The notes under the pieces were generated by a model. It was not told the DNA's origin, did not search any database, and saw only the letters and a program-made list of their open reading frames with translations. The position numbers were made by a program, and so were the translations under genes. A stretch of DNA of 38,324 nt from an uncultured Oscillospiraceae bacterium (GTDB lineage: Bacteria > Bacillota > Clostridia > Oscillospirales > Oscillospiraceae), in the NCBI GenBank assembly GCA_910584835.1, contig CAJUEG010000018.1, positions 1 through 38,324 on the forward strand, given 5' to 3'. This document shows, one piece after another, positions 24,232-31,449 of the stretch. Within the stretch, counting starts at the first letter, position 1. The number at the start of each line of letters is the position of its first letter.

Positions 24232-26496
24232 ATGGAACAAAAATGGAAACGGATCGAGGCGGACGGCTACACCATCATCGACAACGGCGACGGGCCGGTG
24301 CTGGGCATCGCCAAGGACAGCCCGGTTCCGATCATCAGCGTGGACGGATATGCCTTTAAGGATTTTCTCCGCACGGGGGAGCTGGCGCCCTACGAGGACT
24401 GGCGGCTTTCCAGCGAGGAGCGGGCAAAAGACCTGGCAGGGCGGCTGTCTGTTGAGGACATCGCGGGTCTGATGCTCTACAGCCCCCACCAGCTCATTCC
24501 CGCCAGGGGGCCGCTGGCGGCGGTCTTCGGCGGCGCCTACGGCGGAAAGTCCTACGAGGAGAGCGGCGCGGAGCCCTGGGTCCTGACCGATCAGCAGAAG
24601 GAATTTATCAGCAAAGACAAAGTGCGCCACGTCCTCATCATGGGCCTGGAGAGCACGGAGGCGGCGGTGCGCTGGAACAACAACCTCCAGGCCCTGGCGG
24701 AGCGGGACGGCTTCGGCATCCCGGCCAACAACAGCTCCGACCCCCGCCACGGCGCGGGCTCCACCGCGGAGTATATGGGCGTCACCGGCGAGGCCATCTC
24801 CAAGTGGGCCAACGGCATCGGCCTGTCCGCCGCCTTCGACCCGGAGGCCGTCCGGGAGTTCGGCGAGATCGCCTCCGCCGAGTACCGGGCGCTGGGCATC
24901 ACCACGGCCCTGTCCCCCCAGATCGACCTGGCCACCGAGCCGCGGTGGATGCGCTTTGCCGATACCTTTGGCGAGCACACCCAGATGACCATCGACATGG
25001 CCCGGGCGTACTGCGACGGCTTCCAGACCACCCAGGGCAGCCCCGACGGCTGGGGCAAGGACAGCGTCAACACCATGGTCAAGCACTTCCCCGGCGGCGG
25101 CACCGGCGAGGGCGGGCGGGACGCCCACTACGCCTACGGCAAGTACGCCGTGTACCCCGGAGGCAATTTTGACGAGCACCTGAAGCCCTTCACCCAGGGC
25201 GCTTTTGCCCTGCCGGGCAAGACGGCCAAAGCCAGCGCCGTCATGCCCTATTACACCATCTCCTATGGAATGGATCGGAAAAACGGGGAGAACGTGGGCA
25301 ATTCCTACAGCAAATACCTGATCCACGACCTGCTGCGGGAGGAGCTGGGCTACGATGGGGTGGTGTGCACCGACTGGCTCATCACCCACGACATGGGTCA
25401 GACCGAGGAGGAGTTCGCGGGCAAGTGCTGGGGCGTGGAAAATCTGACACCCGCCCAGCGGCATTACAAGGCCCTGGAGGCGGGGGTGGATCAGTTCGGC
25501 GGAAACAGCGACGCCGCCCCTGTGCTGGAGGCCTACCGGATGCTCTGCGACACTTACGGGGAGGAGGCCGCCCTGGCGCGGATGCGCCGCTCAGCCTACC
25601 GGCTGCTGCTGAACATCTTCCGCACCGGCCTGTTTGAGAACCCCTACCTGGATCTGGAGGTCTCCCTGCGGACGGTGGGCTGCCCGGAGTTTGTGGAGAA
25701 GGGCTACCGCTCCCAGCTGCGTTCCGTCACCATGCTGAAGAACAGCAACAACACCCTGCCCCTGCGGGAGGGGATCAAGGTCTATGTGCCTGACCGCTTC
25801 ATCAAGTCCCATCTGGATTTCATGAGCCACCCTATCCCCGATTCCACCGTGGCTCCCGCCGGAAAGGGCGCGTTGGCGGCGCGGTTTACGCTGGTGGACA
25901 CGCCGGAGGAGGCGGACGCGGCGGTCTGCTTTGTGGAGTCCCCCATCTCCTCGGGCTACGATCCGGAGGATCGGAAGGCCGGCGGGAACGGCTATGTGCC
26001 GGTGACGCTGCAATACCGGCCCTACTGCGCGGTGAACGCCCGGGAGCACAGCGTCGCCGGGGGCGACCCGCTGGAGGCGGGGGCCGACCGGGGCTACCGG
26101 GGCAAGTGGAACACCGCCGCCAATGAAGCGGATCTGGACCTTGTCCTGGAGACGAAGCAGCGGATGGGCGATAAACCGGTGGTGACGGTGGTCACATTGA
26201 AAAACCCCATGGTCATGGCGGAGCTGGAGCCTTCCACCGACGCGCTGCTGGTGGAGTACGGCGTGACGCCCCGGGCGGTGGCGGATGTGCTGGCCGGCGC
26301 GTTCACGCCGGAGGGCCTGCTGCCAGTGCAGATTCCGGCGGATATGGACACCGTGGAGCGCCAGCGGGAGGATGTGGCGTTCGACATGGAATGCTACCGG
26401 GATTCTGAGGGCCACACCTACGATTTTGGCTTCGGCATGAACTATGACGGCGTGATTCAGGATGAGCGGACCCGGAGATACAAAAAAGGAGAATGA
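24232..26496 (+). CDS. Glycoside hydrolase family 3 enzyme (beta-glucosidase/xylosidase type)
   Basis: 754 residues from ATG 24232 with AAGGAGG upstream; no signal peptide, so cytoplasmic. The GH3 N-terminal barrel shows DPRHGAG, GLSAAFDPEAVREFGEIASAE, KHFPGGGTGEGGRD, and the nucleophile Asp381 in GYDGVVCTDW. The C-terminal alpha/beta sandwich starts around residue 490 (SVTMLKNSNNTLPL) and contains a DAAVCFVESPISSG segment. The protein ends soon after LPVQIPADMD and GFGMNYDGV, without a fibronectin III domain, so it is a two-domain GH3. It probably releases non-reducing sugar residues from the substrate imported by the GPH symporter and deacylated by the neighbouring esterases. The exact sugar specificity cannot be read. 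Confidence 0.92.
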   Translation: MEQKWKRIEADGYTIIDNGDGPVLGIAKDSPVPIISVDGYAFKDFLRTGELAPYEDWRLSSEERAKDLAGRLSVEDIAGLMLYSPHQLIPARGPLAAVFGGAYGGKSYEESGAEPWVLTDQQKEFISKDKVRHVLIMGLESTEAAVRWNNNLQALAERDGFGIPANNSSDPRHGAGSTAEYMGVTGEAISKWANGIGLSAAFDPEAVREFGEIASAEYRALGITTALSPQIDLATEPRWMRFADTFGEHTQMTIDMARAYCDGFQTTQGSPDGWGKDSVNTMVKHFPGGGTGEGGRDAHYAYGKYAVYPGGNFDEHLKPFTQGAFALPGKTAKASAVMPYYTISYGMDRKNGENVGNSYSKYLIHDLLREELGYDGVVCTDWLITHDMGQTEEEFAGKCWGVENLTPAQRHYKALEAGVDQFGGNSDAAPVLEAYRMLCDTYGEEAALARMRRSAYRLLLNIFRTGLFENPYLDLEVSLRTVGCPEFVEKGYRSQLRSVTMLKNSNNTLPLREGIKVYVPDRFIKSHLDFMSHPIPDSTVAPAGKGALAARFTLVDTPEEADAAVCFVESPISSGYDPEDRKAGGNGYVPVTLQYRPYCAVNAREHSVAGGDPLEAGADRGYRGKWNTAANEADLDLVLETKQRMGDKPVVTVVTLKNPMVMAELEPSTDALLVEYGVTPRAVADVLAGAFTPEGLLPVQIPADMDTVERQREDVAFDMECYRDSEGHTYDFGFGMNYDGVIQDERTRRYKKGE

Positions 26497-26502
26497 TGGA
26501 GT

Positions 26503-27618
26503 ATGGGTAAGCAATACGATGATAAGCTGGTTTCGGCCCTGAAACAGCGGCAAAAGGTGGAGGACTACCACGGCGCCCCCGTGCTGGTCAAGTACCTGCC
26601 GGACTGCGACGAGCGGGGGGCGATGGACCCCAGGCTGTACCGGGATCAGAAAAAGGCGCTGAAGATGATGGCGTGGATGCCCTCCTTTCTGATGAAGATG
26701 GACACCTCGCCCAAAGGGATCGCCAACCTGCGCAAAATGTTCAACGGCGTGAAAAGCGTCCCCTGCGTGGAGGCGCCCATCCAGATTGAGCGGCGCACCG
26801 TCCCGGCGGAGGACGGGTATGAAATCCCCATCCGCATCTATAAGGCGAACAAGGCGGACACCGGAAAGGCCGTCCTCTACTACATCCACGGCGGCGGGTT
26901 CTTCGGCGGTTCGCCGGACGTGGTGGAGGAGTCCGTGAAAATGTTCGTGGCCAAGACCGGGCTGTGCGCCGTGTCGGCGGACTACCGGCTGGCCCCGGAG
27001 CACCCCTATCCCACGGGGCACCAGGACTGCTACCGGGTGCTGCGATGGATCGGGGAAAACGCCGAGACCTTCGGCGGCGACCGGGCGAACATTTTCGTGG
27101 CCGGGGACAGCGCCGGAGGCAACCTCACCCAGTACTGCACCACCCGCGACCGGGAGGAGGTTGGCGGGCTGGTGAAGGGGCAGATGCTGCTCTATCCCAC
27201 GCTGAACATGGCGGGGGTGAAGGACGAGTTCTATCAGCCCGGTATGGAGCATTTTGAGATGGCACCCAGCCAGAAGCGGGGCCTGAGCAAGATGATCGGG
27301 ATGTTTGCCGGTATGACGGAGGGGCTGGAGCCTATTCTGGGCACCGGGGATGTAAACAACGACTATCTGAACCCCTACACCCGGAATCCGGCCGACAACC
27401 CGCCCACCTTCCTGACCGTGGGGGAGCATGACTTTTTGAAACTGGAGACCCTGGGCTACGGCGTGAAGCTCCACCGGGCCGGAGTGGAGACAAAGATGGT
27501 GCTCTACAAGGGCTTCGGCCACGCCTACTTCGACAACGCTGGCGTCTACCCTCAGACCGAGGACTGTATTGATGAGATGGCGGCGTTTGTGCTGACACAC
27601 TGCGGCGGTACGCAATAA
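26503..27618 (+). CDS. Alpha/beta-hydrolase, HSL-type (acetyl)esterase
   Basis: 371 residues, 6 bp after the GH3 stop. The hormone-sensitive lipase family marks are the oxyanion motif IHGGGFFGGSP (His129), nucleophile Ser203 in AGDSAGGN, ADYRLAPEHPYPTG, an acidic residue in VGEHDFLKLE, and His in GFGHAYFDN. An extra N-terminal stretch of about 100 residues precedes the core, as in other members with a cap. A soluble esterase releasing acetyl or other small acyl groups would complement the type-B esterase encoded upstream. It is the last gene of the cluster and is followed by a strong hairpin. Confidence 0.9.
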   Translation: MGKQYDDKLVSALKQRQKVEDYHGAPVLVKYLPDCDERGAMDPRLYRDQKKALKMMAWMPSFLMKMDTSPKGIANLRKMFNGVKSVPCVEAPIQIERRTVPAEDGYEIPIRIYKANKADTGKAVLYYIHGGGFFGGSPDVVEESVKMFVAKTGLCAVSADYRLAPEHPYPTGHQDCYRVLRWIGENAETFGGDRANIFVAGDSAGGNLTQYCTTRDREEVGGLVKGQMLLYPTLNMAGVKDEFYQPGMEHFEMAPSQKRGLSKMIGMFAGMTEGLEPILGTGDVNNDYLNPYTRNPADNPPTFLTVGEHDFLKLETLGYGVKLHRAGVETKMVLYKGFGHAYFDNAGVYPQTEDCIDEMAAFVLTHCGGTQ

Positions 27619-27651
27619 TCCCGGACACAGTTTTGGAACTCAGCATGAGAA

Positions 27652-27687
27652 TTGGGCAGCATCCTCTGAAAATAGGATGCTGCCCAA
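27652..27687. terminator. 14-bp hairpin closing the esterase/GH3 cluster
   Basis: TTGGGCAGCATCCT (27652-27665) is perfectly complementary to 27674-27687 around an 8-base loop, 33 bp after the esterase stop. There is no T run, so this is a probable 3' end hairpin rather than a textbook terminator. Confidence 0.6.
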
Positions 27688-28495
27688 ACTTATGGGGCGG
27701 GTCCACAAAAAGAGTGTTTATCCCAGCGCCCGCCCCCTTTAATTTGCCCGCTGGCTCAGAGCGATAACCTCGTCAACACCGTTGTGGCAATCTGATCCGG
27801 CAAATGAAAACGGAAATCGCAGAAGCCAGGCGCCTGGTATCGGAGGGGAACTGGGAGGAAGCCATGGCCCTGGCGGGACAGAAGAAAGCGCGGGGGACAA
27901 AGAAAGTGGTGTAAAAGCGGAAAAATGTACCACGCTGTAATCAGTAAGGACATCCCGCGGTGCTGTCCAAACCAACCACCCAATCTGCCCCTCCCAGCCG
28001 GGGGCAGATTTTTTCTTTCTGTGGTCATTTATGTGGTCAAGGCCAAAACGCGAAAAATCGATGCAAAAAAAGTGACGGGAAATATAAAAAATAAGCCAGA
28101 AACAAACGGTTTCAAGCGGATTTGTGTGTTTCCTTGACAAAAAAGATACAACCCTGTATCCGCTGCACCGCAACGACTTCTCCCATTTGAACCAATCTTT
28201 TTACATGTTAAAGGGGAAAAGCCCACCTGAGTGCGGTTGTTCTCTTTCCCGCCATAGTTTTGAAACCTCTTTGTCTGCGAAAAATCGAACCCGTGAAAAG
28301 CACTCGTCACATCTTTTAAATGCACTGTTACCCCGCCGTTTTCAGGGCCTAAGTATAAGCCGTTCATTTTAAGCGTCCACAAAGAATCATAGAAAAACCT
28401 GACAGCATAAGGCCTTTTTAGATGAAATGAGGGCAGAAATGTTGGACGGTTCAGTTTTAACTGTTCAATACTCCTACCCTAATCCAAAAAACTGC
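27688..28495. other. Transition zone with gene remnants at the left edge of the AT-rich island
   Basis: Base composition falls from GC-rich to AT-rich around 28.0 kb. At 27804-27914 (plus) a short frame reads MKTEIAEARRLVSEGNWEEA and ends in KKARGTKKVV; upstream residues in two frames (QSDNLVNTVVA, then NLIRQ) suggest the tail of a frameshifted gene. On the minus strand, 28382 to about 28220 gives protein-like sequence starting MWTLKMNGLYLGPENGG, with HLKDVTSAFHGFDF, but then loses character. A 24-codon minus ORF (28186-28112) begins MGEVVAVQRIQGCIFF. None could be assigned; they look like mobile-element leftovers. Confidence 0.4.
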
Positions 28496-29338
28496 TCAAA
28501 ATTGTATATCAGACAGAAGATGCCCGCAAGCGGCGTGAATATCGGCGCCCTTGCTCTCAAACGATTTCCATACAATTTTCGCTTCGTCCAATATCTGGCA
28601 AAACTGCTTTGAGTGTGTAGATTCCTTCAATGTACTATCCTTAATCGGACAATATTTGCTAATTTTAAGGTATGCCGGAAGCGGCTGCATCATTTTACTG
28701 AGAATTTCAGCATCTTGCGGTCGGTCGTTTATGGAGTCAAACAAAACATAATTCACGCAATAGGGGCTTTTATTGATTGCATAGAGTTCATTAAGCACCT
28801 GAAAAACTGATTGAATGGGGGCAAGCTTTCGTCTAAAATACTGTGTACGCAAACTGTCTGTAACAAAGTGTAAGGAATATTGAAAATGCACAAATGTTTT
28901 GATTGAAAAGATTTCTTGCAAGGGAATGTCCACATCTGGGAATATAGAGGATATATTAATGCGATGTAATAAATCATACTTTTGAGAGAATCGTTTAGCA
29001 GATTGAAACACATTATCTTTATTTCTCAATGGTTCCCCTGTTCCCATATATGTAATTTCAAATTTATGTTGCAGAAGGTTGCAGTTATGTTCAAATATGA
29101 GAGCAACTTGCTCCTCTATTTCTTCTGATGTAAGGTTGCGAACAAATCGCTTGTTCCCTGTAACGCAAAACAAACACGAGCATTCACATCCAACCTGAGA
29201 AGATATGCAGATATTGACTGGAGCCGGTTTTTCTGAAAAAAATACAACACAAGCTTCTATTATATAATCATCATCCGTGCGGAACTGGTACTTATAGGTT
29301 CCATCAATCGAACTTGTGCAAAAAGAATCTAGAATCAT
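28496..29338 (-). CDS. RlmN/Cfr-like radical SAM protein lacking the N-terminal domain
   Basis: 280 residues from ATG 29338, 8 bases after AAGGAGG. The [4Fe-4S] motif is Cys51-x3-Cys55-x2-Cys58 (QVGCECSCLFC). As in RlmN, a Cys (44) lies seven residues before the first cluster Cys (NICISSQVGC). Also present are the SAM-binding MGTGEPL and the C-terminal ADIHAACGHL, whose Cys271 corresponds to the methyl-carrying Cys of RlmN/Cfr. All residues of the dual-Cys C2/C8-adenine methylation chemistry thus appear present. The usual N-terminal RNA-contacting helical domain (about 70-90 residues) is missing, so target RNA recognition may differ. It follows the HD gene by 15 bp in an AT-rich, probably acquired operon. 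Methylation of an adenine in rRNA, tRNA or another RNA is the likeliest activity; this is inference. Confidence 0.85.
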   Translation of the reverse strand: MILDSFCTSSIDGTYKYQFRTDDDYIIEACVVFFSEKPAPVNICISSQVGCECSCLFCVTGNKRFVRNLTSEEIEEQVALIFEHNCNLLQHKFEITYMGTGEPLRNKDNVFQSAKRFSQKYDLLHRINISSIFPDVDIPLQEIFSIKTFVHFQYSLHFVTDSLRTQYFRRKLAPIQSVFQVLNELYAINKSPYCVNYVLFDSINDRPQDAEILSKMMQPLPAYLKISKYCPIKDSTLKESTHSKQFCQILDEAKIVWKSFESKGADIHAACGHLLSDIQF

Positions 29339-29353
29339 GAACAAAACCTCCTT

Positions 29354-30646
29354 CTAATAGCTGATGTCCAATTCGAATGTGTTATTTCGTTCATGATAAG
29401 AATCCAGAATAAGATCAACATCAAACCATGACAGATGAGAAATAAAAAAAGCTATTTTCCATTCGGTCTGACATTTTTTAAAAAGGGACCAAGCGTCTGC
29501 CTTTTCCATGAATTTTAGATAAGTTGGGTTTTTGTCCGGAAAACCTGATTGACTGTTGCTGATTATTTCCCAAAGTTGTTCAATTTTTTCCTCTTGTATC
29601 GCATTCGACGTCTGAATCAATGGATGGTCGTAATTCTGCTCGATAAAGTTCCATATGTAATTGATTACAAATTGCATGCCTTGATCGCATTCCAAAATTG
29701 GAATTTTCTCCTGAAGTATTTCCGAACTACGAGTTTCCAATTTGTCTGATGAGAGCTGTTTCAAATTATACGCAACAAACCGGCTAACAAAAGCAGCAAT
29801 CCTCCGCCCGCGATTCTCGTTAAACGCATCTTTTAGAGATGGCATCTCATCGCTGTCTATATCGCGCCAGGACATCGATTGCTTGCCTAACTGAAGACGT
29901 GCATTTTTGCTTGCATAGCTTTTGTAAGTCCGGGATTCAAGGATCTCCGTGGTAAATAGATCTTCGATATCTTGAGATAAATATGCAATATTATCAGCGA
30001 AACGGACAACCTGACCTTCTAATGTGTTTGGCACACCAGCTTCCCCGTGATTAAAAACTCCATCTATAATCTCAGGGGAGATATGATGCATATAGTACTT
30101 TTCGCCGTGTTTCTTTTTGTAAATATCTCTGCTCACATACAACCGATTGGGAAAAGTCGAAATTTTTATCTCTGCTTTCCCATTGAAATCATCATCTTCC
30201 ACCAAGGCCTCAATTTCATTGGTATACTTTTCATCATCGGTGACCTTTTCAGAAATCATCAGTAGCATAAGGGCACCTGCCATTTCGTGCGAAAAGTCCT
30301 GTTCAGCACGCTTTTTTAGAAAAGAATTTCCGATATATCCATAAGGAGACGTGCCAATATCGTGTGCAAGGCAAATTGCCTCCGTGAGCTCTTTACTTAG
30401 TCCCAGCTTTTCGCTTATCTCCATTGCTATTCGGGACACCTCAATTGTATGAATCAATCGACTTCGGCTGCGGGGATCCTTTTCGGAAAGCAATTGGGAC
30501 TTACGCTGTAGTTTCCGAAAACAAGTCGAATGTGTAATTTGATCAATGTCACGCTGATACCACCTGCGGATATCACCCTTACCTAAGGAATACGCCTCTT
30601 GTTCCCGATTCAGGCAACTCCATTCTTTAAAACTTTTGTTGTCCAT
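29354..30646 (-). CDS. dGTPase-like HD-domain phosphohydrolase with altered HD motif
   Basis: 430 residues from ATG 30646 behind GAGGAGAGAG. The layout follows bacterial dGTP triphosphohydrolases: a CFRKLQRKSQLL segment equivalent to FRRI-x-x-KTQV, then RLIHTIEVSRIA with His66, then AICLAHDIGTSPYGYIGN with His95-Asp96. The last metal Asp lies in LEGQVVRFADNIAYLSQDIED. The family motif HDxGHxPFGH reads HDIGTSPYGY here: both distal histidines are replaced (Thr99, Tyr104), which in known dGTPases help catalysis. The protein may therefore have shifted activity or be a regulatory nucleotide sensor. dGTPase homologues are known to act in phage defence by dNTP depletion. Codon use is AT-rich, unlike the flanking loci. 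Confidence 0.85.
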   Translation of the reverse strand: MDNKSFKEWSCLNREQEAYSLGKGDIRRWYQRDIDQITHSTCFRKLQRKSQLLSEKDPRSRSRLIHTIEVSRIAMEISEKLGLSKELTEAICLAHDIGTSPYGYIGNSFLKKRAEQDFSHEMAGALMLLMISEKVTDDEKYTNEIEALVEDDDFNGKAEIKISTFPNRLYVSRDIYKKKHGEKYYMHHISPEIIDGVFNHGEAGVPNTLEGQVVRFADNIAYLSQDIEDLFTTEILESRTYKSYASKNARLQLGKQSMSWRDIDSDEMPSLKDAFNENRGRRIAAFVSRFVAYNLKQLSSDKLETRSSEILQEKIPILECDQGMQFVINYIWNFIEQNYDHPLIQTSNAIQEEKIEQLWEIISNSQSGFPDKNPTYLKFMEKADAWSLFKKCQTEWKIAFFISHLSWFDVDLILDSYHERNNTFELDISY

Positions 30647-30896
30647 ATGGCTCTCTCCTCTATTTATGTACTGTGAGGACTTTCTGCTAATGGTTCAGAA
30701 CACATACAATTCCCATTGCTGCAGCAATGATAACGCCAAATGAATTCGCACGCATAACAAGCATTAATTGTAAATAACTTCGTATGAAATAACAAATCCC
30801 CCCAAACCGCAAATAGGCAGTTGAGGGGATGGAGGTTCTTATTGAACTTCCCTCGGCAGGAAATTAAGGATACCTCCACCTGCTGTCTACGGTACT
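30647..30896 (-). promoter_or_regulatory. Structured ~250-nt leader with possible antiterminator
   Basis: Between the predicted start (about 30896) and the HD ATG, the RNA element GGUGGAGGU (30880-30872) can pair over 9 bp with ACCUCCAUC (30836-30828). That pairing would consume three bases of the terminator stem and give mutually exclusive folds. A short GCAGG/CCTGC stem and a 16-base palindrome CATTGCTGCAGCAATG (near 30711-30726) add structure. A GTG-initiated 71-codon frame (30879-30664, Cys-rich C-terminal half) spans the leader, but its ribosome-binding site is unclear. Attenuation sensing ribosome stalling is plausible given the RlmN/Cfr-like gene downstream, but unproven. Confidence 0.5.
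30796..30830 (-). terminator. Candidate attenuator terminator in the HD/radical-SAM leader
   Basis: On the minus-strand RNA, 30830-30821 (AUCCCCUCAA) pairs with 30805-30796 (UUGGGGGGAU) over 10 bp with one G-U pair, followed by UUGUUAUUUC. It lies about 150 nt upstream of the HD start codon and can be out-competed by an alternative pairing further upstream. Confidence 0.5.
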
Positions 30897-30902
30897 ATTT
30901 TT

Positions 30903-30932
30903 AGTATATCATAGTACTCGGCACAATGTCAA
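30903..30932 (-). promoter_or_regulatory. Strong predicted promoter of the HD/radical-SAM operon
   Basis: On the minus strand, consensus TTGACA (30932-30927), an 18-bp spacer and TATACT (30908-30903). The start is expected near 30896. Confidence 0.72.
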
Positions 30933-30959
30933 CGAGAAATTATATCAGGGTCAGGGTAT

Positions 30960-31128
30960 TTGAATGAGTAAACAAATTGCGAACAAAATCGGTGTTGGAC
31001 AATAGACATGTCCATTTTGAAGGCCAGGTTTTACCATAAAAAGATTCCTCTTGCGGACATTTATTCGATCTGGCTAGAGGAAATGGGGGGCTGTTCATAG
31101 CTTGTTAACAGAAAGTTTACTCATTCAA
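30960..31128. repeat. 169-bp segment bounded by perfect 14-bp inverted repeats (MITE-like)
   Basis: TTGAATGAGTAAAC at 30960-30973 is the exact inverse complement of 31115-31128. Between them, a 30-codon plus-strand frame (31008-31100) reads MSILKARFYHKKIPLADIYS and ends in EEMGGCS; it looks like a protein fragment but is unassigned. No target-site duplication is obvious. A small non-autonomous element or the remnant of a larger IS is the simplest reading. Confidence 0.55.
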
Positions 31129-31157
31129 CAACTCTGGAAATTATATAGATTCATGGA

Positions 31158-31394
<237 letters not shown>

Positions 31395-31396
31395 CT

Positions 31397-31441
31397 CTCC
31401 TCTCGTGTGATATACTGAATAATATCACAATGAGAGAGGAG
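31397..31441 (+). promoter_or_regulatory. Hairpin that can sequester the transposase ribosome-binding site
   Basis: CTCCTCTC (31397-31404) plus TGTGATAT (31406-31413) can pair with ATATCACA (31422-31429) plus GAGAGGAG (31434-31441). GAGAGGAG is the ribosome-binding site of the ATG at 31450. In long read-through transcripts this would block translation, a known way IS elements limit transposase made from outside promoters. Confidence 0.6.
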
Positions 31442-31449
31442 TTTGTAGC

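Noticed and set aside
28280..28310. Possible tRNA T-arm (TCGAACCCGTG on the plus strand)
   Set aside because: The flanking bases do not form a T stem, and no acceptor, D or anticodon stem can be drawn.
30774..30785. A 12-bp match to a loxP half-site (ATAACTTCGTAT)
   Set aside because: Only one arm is present, with no spacer and no opposite arm; chance similarity in AT-rich DNA is likely.
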